From Alloactinosynnema sp. L-07 (GTDB lineage: Bacteria > Actinomycetota > Actinomycetes > Mycobacteriales > Pseudonocardiaceae): a stretch of DNA of 64,000 nucleotides. Below, piece after piece: positions 17,428 to 26,584 of the stretch (the stretch's first letter is position 1; each line of letters starts with the position of its first letter). The position numbers and the translations under genes are program-made. The DNA lies in assembly GCF_900070365.1 (NCBI RefSeq), contig NZ_LN850107.1, forward strand, positions 2,108,001 through 2,172,000. Direction: 5' to 3'. The notes under the pieces were generated by a model, which had not been told where the DNA came from, did not search any database, and saw only the letters and a program-made list of their open reading frames with translations.

Positions 17428-18411
17428 ATGCCCGACTTCAGCCACGACTCTTTCGACGCCGATGCCCCGATCCGGGTCCAGGATCCGGGGGACTTCATCG
17501 CCAGCATCCCCGCCATCCTCGGATTCACCCCGTCCGACTCGCTCGTCGTCCAGATCGTTGACGGGCCGACACTTCGGGTCGACCTACCAACCGCCGCCGG
17601 CACCAGCGGGTTGTCCCGACACGTCACCGACGTCGTCTCACGCCATGGGCACACGGTGATCCTGGTCGTCGTCGGCGGCCACGACGACACCGCGACTTCC
17701 GCGCGCGATCTGATCAGCAGGCTGATCGGTGACCTGTCGGACGCCGGGGTCGAGACCCGCGCGGCCTGGTGGGTCTCGTCCATCGCAGCGGGCGAACGGT
17801 GGACCTGCAGCAGGGGCGACCGGCACGGCATCGTTCCTGACCCCACCGCGACGGTCGCCGCCGCGAAGAGGGCGTTCCGTGGAATGCCGACCTATTCGTC
17901 CAGCGCGGAGCTGCAGGCCACCCTCGCCCAGGACGCGCCCGACGCCCTTGAACGTCGCGCGCGCCGCCTCGCCGAACTCCGCGCGACGACCGGGTGCGCC
18001 AATGACGGATACGAGTTGATCAAGACGGCTGTCGAGGCGGCCTCAACCGGCACGAGTGTCGGTGACCTCGACGAGGATACCCTCACGCGGATCGGGTACG
18101 CCCTGACCGCCGACGACGGCGTGTTCGGCCAGTGCCTACTCGACCTGGCGAGCGATACGGGCGGCGTCCAGTCCACAGCCCTGTGGACGCGACTGGTGCA
18201 AGCGATCCCAGGTCGCGAGCGGTCGGCTCCCGCGATCCTGCTCGCGCTCGCCAAGCACCTCTCCGGCGACAGCCCGCTGGCCAACCGCGCACTGCTGATC
18301 GCGGACACCGCCGACCCGACCCGCCACCTGACCCGACTTCTCAGGACCGCCTTCGAGCACGGGGTTTCCCCTCGGGAACTGCACCAAATTCTCAGAAGCC
18401 TCGCCGCGTAG
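17428..18411 (+). CDS. DUF4192 domain-containing protein (first copy)
   Basis: ATG 17428 is preceded by GTAGGAGAACAGA. The 327-residue product matches the actinobacterial DUF4192 family: FIASIPAILGFTPSDSLVVQ near the start, then VTDVVSRHGHTVILVVV, and the recurring TCSRGDRHGIVPDPTATVAA segment. The biochemical role of the family is unknown; it is common in Pseudonocardiaceae and Streptomyces, often near mobile DNA. A close paralogue lies at 39398-40453 in the same window, differing mainly in an extra 25-residue N-terminal extension there. It is intact and followed by another conserved hypothetical gene. Confidence 0.85.
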   Translation: MPDFSHDSFDADAPIRVQDPGDFIASIPAILGFTPSDSLVVQIVDGPTLRVDLPTAAGTSGLSRHVTDVVSRHGHTVILVVVGGHDDTATSARDLISRLIGDLSDAGVETRAAWWVSSIAAGERWTCSRGDRHGIVPDPTATVAAAKRAFRGMPTYSSSAELQATLAQDAPDALERRARRLAELRATTGCANDGYELIKTAVEAASTGTSVGDLDEDTLTRIGYALTADDGVFGQCLLDLASDTGGVQSTALWTRLVQAIPGRERSAPAILLALAKHLSGDSPLANRALLIADTADPTRHLTRLLRTAFEHGVSPRELHQILRSLAA

Positions 18412-18587
18412 CGACCTTGCTCGTGACCACTCGGTACCCCGGCATCAGCCACGCTGCTGGATAGGTAGCCGGTTCGACCCCGCGCGAACCGCGGCACCGC
18501 GATCGCCATACCCAACCACCAAAGCCTGGCCAACGCCCCTTGGGTCGGTGGCGGGCCAGTCACACCAGATACGAATGGAGAGCTTCG

Positions 18588-19067
18588 ATGCCTCACGCCA
18601 CCGCCGACCCTGTCATCCCCGCCCGATCCGTCGTCATCACCGACCCTGATACCGGCGCGGAGCTGTCCACTGTCACCGCCACGGTCGTCACCATCGAACG
18701 CCGCGAGGAAAACGGCATCCTCGGCCGCATGGTCGGCCTCGACGCGAACCTGCTCATCCAGTTCGCGGGGGCCACGGATGCGCACAGCTACCACCTGTCC
18801 CGGCTGGTCGACGAAACCTACTGGGTGCAGGACGCCCACTTCGGCCCCAACAGCTACCCATACTTCAGCAACGGATTCGGCGCACGCTACCTGAAGCCGC
18901 GCCTCATCCACGCCGCGTTGGAAACCCTGCTCGATGAGGCAGCGCTCGCCCGCAGCCTGGCCACCGGGATCGGACCGGAGACCCCACTGGTGCTCGCCGT
19001 CCAGCCCGACGACGGCGACGCGCCACCTCCCCGGGGCGCGGCGCGACGTGGGTTTGTTGCCCAGTAA
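18588..19067 (+). CDS. Conserved hypothetical protein downstream of DUF4192
   Basis: ATG 18588 has a GGAGAG six bases upstream and gives 159 residues. The protein looks globular (VVITDPDTGAELSTVTATVV, then DETYWVQDAHFGPNSYPYFS, then LIHAALETLLDEAALARSLA) and ends with a basic Gly/Arg-rich tail. I do not recognise it. It lies 176 bp after the DUF4192 gene in the same direction. Confidence 0.55.
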   Translation: MPHATADPVIPARSVVITDPDTGAELSTVTATVVTIERREENGILGRMVGLDANLLIQFAGATDAHSYHLSRLVDETYWVQDAHFGPNSYPYFSNGFGARYLKPRLIHAALETLLDEAALARSLATGIGPETPLVLAVQPDDGDAPPPRGAARRGFVAQ

Positions 19068-19610
19068 CAGGTTTGTGGGGCGAGGTCGAGGACGTCCGGG
19101 GGCGCGTCGCGCACCGGGCGGCGCCGCGCACGCTGGTCGACTCCGGTGGCCGCGGCAAACCGCGCGAGGATGGCCCACCGCCGATCCTCCCTCCGATCGG
19201 GCGGTGCGCCGTCCTCGACCCAGCGGTTTGACCCGGCCCCCTCCTGTCGAGATTCGACGCTGCTGGTAGTGATTCCGACTTCCCGCAGTCAGGACGACGC
19301 CGACGAAATCCCATCTGGTCATGGGATCAGGTCGGCGTCCGATGTGGGCAACCCTCGCGTCGCCCGATGATCTCGACAGACTGCAAGCGCCTCAGCTACT
19401 GCCAGCGCATGTTAGATGCGACCGCGACTCACAACACGGCCGCGCCCAGTACAGCCCGGGTACCCGCCCAGGTCGGTTGCCGCACTGCGGCTGGGCGCGC
19501 AGGCGAGCGCGGAATGCACTATCAACGTCACCGCGCGCCGTCGGGCGGGTGCATCCTGGCCGACGCGCACAGCCACTGCGGTGGCGGTCGCCGCGCCCAC
19601 GAGCCGGTGA
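19068..19610. other. About 540 bp without a supported gene
   Basis: No frame shows convincing protein sequence on either strand. It separates the DUF4192 pair from the convergent ImmA/IrrE gene. Confidence 0.4.
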
Positions 19611-20594
19611 TCACGTGCCTGCGACGAGGCGCCGGATGTCTGTCATGAACGGGTGCCCCATCCACCCTGTGACCCGCGCCGACCACCGAGCCTCCTCGAC
19701 GAGGTCGTTGTAGGCCAGAGTCCAATCCCGATCGGTTCGCCGGTTGATCGGTGACGCCGAGATCGCCATTGGACGGCCGAGTCGTACGGCCTCGATTGCG
19801 GCGGTGAGCTCACCAGCGTCTCGCAACGCTTGCGCGTCCGTCCGCGACTGCGGAACTCGGTTGACCAGAACATTGATCTTCTCCGAGACCTCAGGCGCGA
19901 CGTAGGCGCGAAGGCGCAACTTCGCGTCGCGGATCTCCACAGCCCGGCGACATAGCAGGTCAACGTCGTCGGCGGACGTGTAGTCATCGGACGACAGCAC
20001 GATCTCGGGCAAGATGCTCGCAAGTGCGGTCCACAGGGGAGTGATGGCGTTCAGGGATCGACCCGTGTGGGCGCGTTGCAGCGCGGGAGCGGCTCGCATG
20101 TGCATCGATGCGCGTGCGACTCGGCTCATCAGGGTTGAGGCGAACATCTCCGCGGCTTGTTCCAGTTCGTCCTTGTACAAATTGCGGGCCATGAGGGCGC
20201 GGATTAAGGCGGGCGACAGGTTTGGCACCAACCTCTGCAGCACGGCCATCTCTTCAGCCTGAGGCTTCGGCGCGTCGAGCTGTCCCTGTCTCGACTGGTC
20301 CGCTACGCGCATGTCAGCGTGTCCAAGGAGAAGATGACCAAGTTCGTGGAAGATGATCTGCGTTTGATGGACGGCCGAGGTATCCGCGTGGTAGCAGACA
20401 TAGACGACATGGTCAGTGGTTACGAGGGCACCGCACGGCGCTGAACCACCCCAATGGGTAGGAACCAGAAGAATGCGCGTTCCTCTACGCCGTGCCACAG
20501 TTGCAAGCAGGCGAGTAACGCTGAAGGGTTGCGGGATATCCATCCCGTCAAGAATCTCAGCGCACTTCGCTCTTATCGTTGAAGTTGTCGACAC
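19611..20594 (-). CDS. ImmA/IrrE-family metallopeptidase
   Basis: The start is taken as GTG 20594 (VSTTSTIRAKCAEIL), which has AGGAG about nine bases upstream; the open frame continues 5' only because it overlaps another gene. The 327-residue product has the zinc site HELGH at residues 83-87 with the flank QIIFHELGHLLLGHAD, and a helical C-terminal region. ImmA/IrrE peptidases cleave XRE-type repressors on mobile elements. Here an XRE regulator gene lies at 22797, about 2.2 kb away and on the other strand, so a functional pairing is possible but not shown. Confidence 0.8.
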   Translation of the reverse strand: MSTTSTIRAKCAEILDGMDIPQPFSVTRLLATVARRRGTRILLVPTHWGGSAPCGALVTTDHVVYVCYHADTSAVHQTQIIFHELGHLLLGHADMRVADQSRQGQLDAPKPQAEEMAVLQRLVPNLSPALIRALMARNLYKDELEQAAEMFASTLMSRVARASMHMRAAPALQRAHTGRSLNAITPLWTALASILPEIVLSSDDYTSADDVDLLCRRAVEIRDAKLRLRAYVAPEVSEKINVLVNRVPQSRTDAQALRDAGELTAAIEAVRLGRPMAISASPINRRTDRDWTLAYNDLVEEARWSARVTGWMGHPFMTDIRRLVAGT

Positions 20595-20607
20595 CTTCTG
20601 CCCACTC

Positions 20608-21047
20608 CTAATTCGGAACCCTTCGGCAGGCTCGTCGACGGCCAGAGATCCACTTAGGCCGATCCCACATCGAAGAGATGTATGTAGGGTCGAAGGGTGA
20701 ATCCCCGGCGATGTGGACGGTGGCGTTGAACGCACCCAATGGCAGCGTCGTCCCACACCCCCATGACGGCGAGCGTTCCTCGATCCCCTGAGTGACGTCG
20801 TTGTGTGGAAGAAGAAAGGACGTGCTCGACAGGTTTCTCGACCAGATGACCGCGCCTTGGCACTTCCTTTGATCGGGGCTATGGCTGGCGGTGTCTGCCG
20901 GGGCCACCAGCGGAGCCGAAGATGGGGCTGCGAGTCCGAAACAGGCCGATGCGGCGGGGGGCGAAGCGTGTCCGCCGCTATCGCCGGGGCCGCCGCCCAG
21001 ATAGCGGCGGCGGCCGCCAGGGCGGCGACGATGATCACCTTTCGCAT
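20608..21047 (-). pseudogene. Small secreted protein, frameshifted after the signal peptide
   Basis: ATG 21047 (AGGGAG ribosome site) opens a textbook signal peptide: MRKVIIVAALAAAAAIWAAA followed by PAIAA. At a C6 run around 20956 the frame must shift to continue as a plausible mature protein (GLAAPSSAPLVAPADT, then NDVTQGIEERSPSWGCGTTL, then GAFNATVHIAGDSPFDP) ending at TAG 20608-20610. Without the shift the signal peptide would run into a meaningless Arg/Pro-rich sequence and into the ImmA frame. A homopolymer length error or mutation is the simplest explanation. Confidence 0.5.
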
Positions 21048-21663
21048 GTTGAGAATCTCCCTTTAGGTGTGACTTGACCGTGAGTGGTGGTGCTGTCGGC
21101 TCTGGGAGCAGCCGACCCAAGCGGTGGAGCGCTCCGCGGCGGGCAGATCGTGACCCAGACTGTCGGGTGCTGGCTGTGCGGTTTCGATTGGTCTTTTCAG
21201 CGGATTGGCACGCTGGACTAGGTCGGCCCCGCTCGCCACGGTGACCGACTGGCCAGGAAGGAGGCTGCCTGGGCAACCAACCGTCCTCGTTGAGGTGACC
21301 GCGGCCGTCGACGGGCGTCGGTTTCGAGCGCTAGCGCGACGTCCCGGGCGTCCCTTAGCCGGCGTGCTCATTGTGTTCCCCCGAAACTGTGAATGGCTGG
21401 TCATCCGACCTGCCCGGATGTGGCACCCGAGGGCTGGCGAGGGACTTTCCTGTGCCGCACTGTCCCGTCGCGCTCAGGGCTGGTCCGTTGCCTGGCGGAG
21501 TTGGTAACTCCCGGGTGCGGCAAGGGATTCCGCTGCCCTGTGCGGTTGTCCCGGTTCGAGCGACTGGTACCAACGCTAGGCGCGGTGCGACTCGTTGCCT
21601 ACTCGTGTTTTCACTGGTACTTCCGATCGGCCCAATCGTTGCCCAGTGATTCCACGGGGGCGG
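21048..21663. other. About 600 bp with no firmly supported gene
   Basis: A minus-strand frame from ATG 21371 to 21063 (103 codons, with GGGGG ten bases upstream) could be a small gene, but its composition (runs of Arg, Ser, Pro) is not persuasive. No RNA gene was recognised. Confidence 0.3.
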
Positions 21664-22124
21664 CTAGTACTGCAGCCGCTGTGTGTGATCGTTGGCGGCG
21701 GTGTCGTGATCTCGGCAGCTGTCGAACACGAGTTCGCCGATCGGGTGAACGGCGAGTGCGCGGATGGCGCTGTGCGTCTGGTCGCCGTCGCGGCCGGTCC
21801 CGTCGTGCGCTCGCATGTGGGGGTCGTAATCGGCGAGGGTGGTGTAGGCGTTGCCGACCCAGCGCAGGTGGTCCAGCTGTGGGCGGCGGTGGCAGGGGGC
21901 ATGCGCAGCCAGAGCGCGCACGTAGGGCGCGACCGTCGAGGTCGATGAGGGCGTCCAGCCAGTCGAGTCAGAGTGGGTGGCGCGGCGGAGGCTGGCCAGT
22001 GCGCAGGAGGCCATGGCAGGCACGCGTCTGTCCTCAAGACGATGCCGTCAGCGGCGAACACGGGATCGACAGGGGTGGCGACGATGTCCGCACGGTTGGC
22101 GGCGGTGATCAGAGTGTCGGTCAC
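21664..22124 (-). pseudogene. Decayed hypothetical protein of a mobile-element type
   Basis: GTG 22124 begins a plausible N-terminus (LITAANRADIVATPVDPVFA, ADGIVLRTDACLPWP), then the coding signal moves to other frames and ends with DHLRWVGNAYTTLADYDPHM and IRALAVHPIGELVFDSC before TAG at 21664. At least two frame changes are needed. It begins three bases after the stop of the next upstream gene, which is also broken, so both were once one operon. Function unknown. Confidence 0.4.
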
Positions 22125-22126
22125 CG

Positions 22127-22687
22127 CTACGCCGGTCGCAGGTGGGCCTCACGGTGACGGGCGAGCAGGTTGAACAGGCGAGCGGCGACGGGCTCGATGT
22201 CGAGGGTGGTCAGATCGCGGGCCACACCGGCGGCGGTTTCTCAGGGCCAATTGCCCAGGGTGATCGAGACGTCGAGCCTGCCGTCGGCGATCCTGGACTG
22301 GCTGTTCGGGCCGGTGCCGCCGTGGTCGCCGATGGCGATGATCGCCTCGTCTATCCGGCTGGTCCAGTTGAGTGCGATGGCGACGTCGTCGCCGTGGGTG
22401 CCGCAGCCTCGCGCTGCCCAGTAGCGGCGGCCGAGGACGGCCAGCGCGACGGCGCCGAGGTCGGGTTGGCTGTCGCGGACCAGCCAGGCTTACCCCAGCG
22501 AGAGGGGGTCGCGGGTGTAGTTGCTCCCGCCGGTGTTGGAGTTCACCAACAAGCGGTGCTGGAGCCTCTCGGTGTCTTTGTGCGGCGTGACCTTGCCGTC
22601 CAGCGCTCCTACCCGCGCCAGGCCGCATCCCATCGTCGAGTGGGTTGACGCTGAATCCAGAAGGTGATGGTCTCTGCAGGGCTGCAC
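22127..22687 (-). pseudogene. Hypothetical protein interrupted by two in-frame stop codons
   Basis: One single frame reads sensibly from about 22640 to TAG 22127-22129: ERLQHRLLVNSNTGGSNYTR, DPLSLG, then TAA (22490-22492), AWLVRDSQPDLGAVALAVLG, WAARGCGTHGDDVAIALNWT, IADGRLDVSITLGNWP, then TGA (22241-22243), ETAAGVARDLTTLDIEPVAA, LFNLLARHREAHLRPA. Apart from the two stops the frame is intact with no shifts. I do not recognise the family; it resembles proteins of integrative elements. Confidence 0.5.
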
Positions 22688-22712
22688 CTGCCGGGAAGAA
22701 GCGCCTCGGATC

Positions 22713-22755
22713 GAATGTTATGCAACATGACATTCGGGCGGCTATGCCCTACTGT
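22713..22755 (+). promoter_or_regulatory. Promoter with overlapping palindromic operator upstream of the XRE regulator
   Basis: A 23-bp dyad at 22713-22735 has arms GAATGT-n-ATG and CAT-n-ACATTC around a CAA centre. It overlaps a candidate -35 (TGACAT, 22728-22733), which is 16 bp before a candidate -10 (TACTGT, 22750-22755). The XRE gene starts at 22797. The position suggests autorepression. A related dyad lies at 30779-30801. Confidence 0.55.
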
Positions 22756-22796
22756 GGCCAGGAAAGGGACCGGCGAACAGCAGGGGTGCATCGGCG

Positions 22797-23258
22797 GTGG
22801 GTTCCAACCAGCACGTGACACAACTCGCGCGGCAGGTCAATCGGTTGTTCGAGGTGGCCAAGCGGCCGGACGGGCGCAAGTGGACCAACTCCGACCTAGC
22901 CGATCACATTACGAGCCAGACGGGATCTGCCTGCTCTCGTCAGTGGGTTGGACAGATTCGCAAAGGCGCGGCGGTCGAGGTTCTTGCCTCCCGCTTGGAG
23001 GCCATCGCGTCCTTCTTCAAGGTTCCGGTCGGCTACTTCACTGACTCTGACCGAGCCAAGGTGATCGACGCCGAGATCGAACTGGCGGTCGTGCTTGGGA
23101 AGCTCGGTTTGGTGAATGGCCTCGCGGAACTCGAGGTGAAGGGTCTACATCTGCGACAACTCACCGAGTTGCATCCAGACGATGTTCCTCTTGTCACCTC
23201 GATGTTGCAGACATTGATCGAGCAACGTCGCCAACGTGCGGCCAACGACTCAGGTTGA
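22797..23258 (+). CDS. XRE-family transcriptional regulator
   Basis: GTG 22797 with an AGGGG upstream gives 153 residues. A Cro/C1-type helix-turn-helix occupies roughly residues 25-80 (WTNSDLADHITSQTGSACSR, QWVGQIRKG, LEAIASFFKVPVGYFTD). The C-terminal 60 residues are helical and may mediate oligomerisation. Proteins of this form are typical of integrative elements and of partners of ImmA-type peptidases. It is probably autoregulated through the dyad that overlaps its promoter. Confidence 0.82.
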   Translation: MGSNQHVTQLARQVNRLFEVAKRPDGRKWTNSDLADHITSQTGSACSRQWVGQIRKGAAVEVLASRLEAIASFFKVPVGYFTDSDRAKVIDAEIELAVVLGKLGLVNGLAELEVKGLHLRQLTELHPDDVPLVTSMLQTLIEQRRQRAANDSG

Positions 23259-23630
23259 GCTGCCGGGACTGACGATGGCCGCCATCTTTGGTTGGTCCGG
23301 TGCGGCAGCGAACGGAGCGCACCTGGGCCGGCGGTCGAGACGTGCCCGGCGGGGACCATCACGGGATCGCGGTTATCACTCGGTCGTCGACGTGGACGCG
23401 ATCGATGAGGGTCGTGTCCATGCTTCAGGTCGGCAAGTTGGTCTCCAACGGGTATTGATGTGGCGGGCATTGGGCGGGCGGTTACGGGTGGGCCAGTGCC
23501 TGAGATCTACCACCGCCGATCGTGCGGGGACGGCACGTTTGCGAAGCGGAGGTGGCGACGAACTCGCCCGAGCGCGGGGAGCAACCGTGATCGATCGCGC
23601 GGTATCTCGATCACGTGGCCGAGATCGCAC
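23259..23630. other. About 370 bp without a supported gene
   Basis: No convincing coding frame, RNA gene or terminator was seen between the XRE gene and the promoter of the 23667 gene. Confidence 0.4.
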
Positions 23631-23666
23631 TTGGCGGACGCGCGACCAGCGGTTACCGTCTCGAAC
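23631..23666 (+). promoter_or_regulatory. Candidate leaderless promoter for the 23667 gene
   Basis: TTGGCG at 23631-23636 and TACCGT at 23654-23659 are separated by 17 bp, and the ATG starts seven bases after the -10. The transcript would begin at or next to the start codon, as is common in actinobacteria. Confidence 0.5.
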
Positions 23667-24035
23667 ATGCGTTCGGATGGCGAGGTTGGGACCGAGGGTT
23701 GGGAAGCCCCGCTGGTCGACATCGATCACGGCATCCGAGAACACTCGAAGCCCGTATGGGTCCGGCTGGGGCTGCTCTACATCCGCGGCCCCGGAAAGCC
23801 TAGGCATCTGAATCCCGCTGGGATCGTGCTCGCCGGCGAAGTCCCTGGCCTGCTGAGCGCGTGGAAGCCGATCGACAGCGGCGAGTTCATGGGCCGGGTC
23901 ACCTACCCGGTCGACCACATCGACGGCCGGGCGCCGATCTGGCTGCAGGACCAATGGATACCGGACTACGCCATCCGCACACGCACCGAGAAGCCCGGAG
24001 AGGACGCTCTTCGCGCCTGGCACGCCCGCCGCTGA
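23667..24035 (+). CDS. Conserved hypothetical protein
   Basis: ATG 23667 is chosen because a well-spaced promoter ends just before it, giving a leaderless transcript; the frame is open further upstream without coding character. The 122-residue product appears globular (ACIREHSK-like helix DIDHGIREHSKPVWVRLGLL, then RHLNPAGIVLAGEVPGLLSA, then DHIDGRAPIWLQDQWIPDY). No family recognised. It is followed by a convergent HEAT-repeat gene. Confidence 0.5.
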   Translation: MRSDGEVGTEGWEAPLVDIDHGIREHSKPVWVRLGLLYIRGPGKPRHLNPAGIVLAGEVPGLLSAWKPIDSGEFMGRVTYPVDHIDGRAPIWLQDQWIPDYAIRTRTEKPGEDALRAWHARR

Positions 24036-24111
24036 TCAGCTCGGCGACACGAGCTTCCGGCGGCCTCGTCGCCGAACGCCCGTCGAAGGGACCGTGCCAT
24101 GGGCAGTCCGG

Positions 24112-24780
24112 TTACGGTGTGGCTTTCTTGCCTATTCCCAGTGCTTTCTTGGCTTCGTTGCGGATCCAAGTGTCAGGGTGGTTTAGGAATGGTTCGAGTG
24201 CCTCTGACGCTTCTGGTGCTTTGAGTTTGCGGAGTGCGACGATCGCGTGGCCGGCGACGACCTCGTCGTCGAGCAGTTCGATGAGTACCTGGACGGGCCG
24301 GGTCTTCTTCATCTTGCCCAGGGCGATAACGATCATCTCGCGAGCCTTGCCGTAGCGGCGGTCGCGGGCGAGTTCGACCAGATCGGCGCACACGCTGTCA
24401 TCGGCGACCACTTCAAGTGCGTTGCCGATCGCCCAGCGGAGCCCGCTCTGTGCGTCGTCGTCGAGGTCGCGGAACTGGCTGATGAGAAGCGGTGCGGCCT
24501 GTGGTTTAGCCCAACGCACCGACAGTGCCCGGACCAAGGATTCCTTCACCCGCCGGTCGGTGACTTGGGGCAACCACTCCATGAGCATGGGGATGGCGGC
24601 GTGGTAGTCCAACTTCTTGTTGAACAGGTCCCAGACGGAGTCGACGTCGTACCCTGCCTCGCGTAGCTGGTCGACCCACGGTCGCTCCAGCGCGGCGTAC
24701 TCCTCTCGACGCTGTTGGCGTACCTGTTCGCGGTGACGTGCCGCGGCGACGAACTCTGGGTCGTTGTTCAGCTTGTCCAT
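24112..24780 (-). CDS. HEAT-repeat protein
   Basis: ATG 24780 is preferred because GGAG lies six bases upstream and the protein starts cleanly with MDKLNNDPEFVAAARHREQV; the open frame continues 5' to 24912. The 222-residue product consists of HEAT-like helical pairs (ESLVRALSVRWAKPQAAPLL, GLRWAIGNALEVVADD, GKAREMIVIALGKMKKTRPV, AGHAIVALRKLKAPEASEAL, ending WIRNEAKKALG). HEAT repeats serve as protein- or nucleic-acid-binding scaffolds. Partner unknown. Confidence 0.75.
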   Translation of the reverse strand: MDKLNNDPEFVAAARHREQVRQQRREEYAALERPWVDQLREAGYDVDSVWDLFNKKLDYHAAIPMLMEWLPQVTDRRVKESLVRALSVRWAKPQAAPLLISQFRDLDDDAQSGLRWAIGNALEVVADDSVCADLVELARDRRYGKAREMIVIALGKMKKTRPVQVLIELLDDEVVAGHAIVALRKLKAPEASEALEPFLNHPDTWIRNEAKKALGIGKKATP

Positions 24781-25043
24781 GAGTTCTCCGGCGGTAACAC
24801 GAGGGCGGCGCTGGTTGGGTATGGGAGATACTTTAGGTGCTTTAGTATGACGCCGCCCCGCGTCACTGCTGCTTCGATCTGGGCGGACAGCTTTGTCACG
24901 TCCCCCGGCCAAACGGTTAGCTCAAATATGAGGCCGTCTATTTTTAGCGTAGATGACGCCGCTGCGAAGTTGGCTGCTATATGACTGGTATGCCACGTTC
25001 CTAACCTCACCAATCGCGTCGTCGTTGAGCACGTCAGGAACAC
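24768..25043 (-). CDS. Small hypothetical protein overlapping the HEAT-repeat gene
   Basis: The frame has a believable fold pattern in its middle (LKIDGLIFELTVWPGDVTKL, SAQIEAAVTRGGVILKHLKY) and lower GC content than its neighbours. It would overlap the HEAT gene by 13 bp, consistent with coupling. The start is uncertain (the first codon in frame is at 25043, an internal start is possible). Could be a real upstream partner or a chance frame. Confidence 0.35.
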   Translation of the reverse strand: MFLTCSTTTRLVRLGTWHTSHIAANFAAASSTLKIDGLIFELTVWPGDVTKLSAQIEAAVTRGGVILKHLKYLPYPTSAALVLPPENSWTS

Positions 25044-25375
25044 GATAGGTTTCTGCCTGCATACGATTCTACGCGGGTCGTATTCTTGACGATGTCAGCT
25101 GCCGACTCGCCAGCGTTCCCGGTTTGTCGTACTCCTGCCATGGTCTTTTGGCCGAGTTGGCCACGGCCGTGCCATATCTGCTCCGGCGGTGTCGAGGGGC
25201 GGTCGACGAGGGCTGGACCGGCCACGATGACTCCGGCGACCACTCGATCAGCGATCTCAACGGCTTTGACCAGGGGGCGTGAGGCGCAGATTCGAGAATC
25301 CGGAGCTCAGCAGTTGCCGCAGATGGCGGCCCGCTGCCTGCGGTAGCTTGAGGGGCGACCTGGCGCGATGATCCG
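25044..25375. other. About 330 bp without a supported gene
   Basis: Divergent spacer between the HEAT operon and the plus-strand integrase remnant; no convincing frame or RNA. Confidence 0.35.
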
Positions 25376-25615
25376 TTGCGTCGGGTCGAATCGGGAAGTA
25401 TCTGCGACAGCCTGGAGGCGGTCGGGGTGGGCGCGGTAGGTGCACTGCCTGCGAGGGTGGCCTGGGTGCCGTTGGCCGACGCGGTTGCGGAGTTCCTGGA
25501 CACGATCGCGGTGGAGAGCGCGCGTGCCAGGTTGGCGGTGAGCGCGGCGTTCACCCTGCTGGGCGAGACCCCGACCCGCGCACTGCCCGATGACGCACGA
25601 CAGGACTCCTCGTGA
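25376..25615 (+). pseudogene. N-terminal fragment of a site-specific integrase
   Basis: In frame the sequence reads VGALPARVAWVPLADAVAEF, LDTIAVESARARLAVSAA and then FTLLGE before an early stop at 25613-25615. The PLADAVAEFLDTI motif opens the core-binding domain of an actinobacterial integrase family; a second decayed example occurs at 30855-31250 (VAAFLDTI). Only about 60 residues remain. Its stop overlaps the GTG start of the AAA ATPase gene. Confidence 0.45.
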
Positions 25616-26388
25616 GCAGGGCACGCACCCGCACCGGCGGGTTCATCGAGCGGGTGCGGCTGGACCCGCACGCGGGCACCGGCCGCTACCCGTTCACGCT
25701 GCCCATCGTGCGCCACCTCGACCGGGTGGGTGGGCTGGAGTTGGACCCAGCCGTGACGTTCCTGGTCGGCGACAACGGCTCCGGCAAGTCCACCCTGGTG
25801 GAGGCGCTCGCGGTGGCGGCCGGGTTCAACCCGGAGGGCGGGTCGGCGTCGTTCCGGTTCGCCACCCGCGCCACCGAATCCAGTCTCGGTGATCACTTGA
25901 TCCTGTGGTGGGGCACCCGCAAGCCCCGTACCGGGTTCTTCCTGCGCGCGGAGTCGTTCTACAACGTGGCCACCGAGATCGAGGAACTCGCCAAGGAGCC
26001 GGGCCCGTCGCTGCTGGCCGCCTACGGCGGCGTTTCGCCGCACGAACGCTCCCACGGCGAGTCCTTTTTGGACCTGGTGACGCATCGGTTCGGGCCGGGC
26101 GGGTTGTATCTGCTCGACGAGCCGGAGGCTGCGCTGTCGGTGAAGGGCTGTCTGGCGCTGGTCGCGCGGATCGCAGAGCTGACCGGACAGGGCAGCCAGT
26201 TCGTGATCGCCACGCACTCGCCGATCCTGCTGGCGGTGCCCGGGGCTCGGATCCTGCAGGTCGACGGTGACGGGCAGATCGAGCGGGTCACCTACGACGA
26301 GGCGGAGCCGGTCATGCTCACGCGCGGGTTCCTGGACTCGCCGCAGCGGTTCCTGCGGCACCTGCTGGCCGAGGACGGCGCGGAGTGA
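25612..26388 (+). CDS. AAA-family ATPase (OLD/ABC-type single-protein ATPase)
   Basis: GTG 25612 overlaps the preceding stop. The 258-residue protein has Walker A GDNGSGKST (53-61), a signature region with SPHERSHGES, Walker B LYLLDEPEAALS and the switch region VIATHSPILL. This is the compact ABC-ATPase fold of RecF/OLD-like proteins with no nuclease domain. The family includes stand-alone housekeeping and defence ATPases; the role here is unknown. It is intact and directly follows an integrase fragment, so its present start region may derive from a recombination event. Confidence 0.82.
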   Translation: MSRARTRTGGFIERVRLDPHAGTGRYPFTLPIVRHLDRVGGLELDPAVTFLVGDNGSGKSTLVEALAVAAGFNPEGGSASFRFATRATESSLGDHLILWWGTRKPRTGFFLRAESFYNVATEIEELAKEPGPSLLAAYGGVSPHERSHGESFLDLVTHRFGPGGLYLLDEPEAALSVKGCLALVARIAELTGQGSQFVIATHSPILLAVPGARILQVDGDGQIERVTYDEAEPVMLTRGFLDSPQRFLRHLLAEDGAE

Positions 26389-26584
26389 GCGGCGAAGGCC
26401 CAGGTGGCGTGGTCGGAACTCAACGGGAGACGACGGCTGTAATTGTCCGCGATCCTGGACTTCGTCCAGACCACCGGTGTCATGCCTGGGTGAGGCGGGC
26501 CAGGACCTGTTCGGCGTTGCGGTGCAGTGGCACGGCCATTCGAGACCGCCGATAGGCTATCGGAACGTAGCAGATTCTCGCAGA

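Noticed and set aside
17892..19322. A 476-codon minus-strand frame spanning the DUF4192 3' end and the 18588 gene
   Set aside because: It is antisense to two plus-strand genes that have ribosome sites and better coding character.
25069..26361. A 430-codon open frame opposite the AAA ATPase
   Set aside because: It is antisense to a gene with complete Walker motifs and shows no protein-like pattern.
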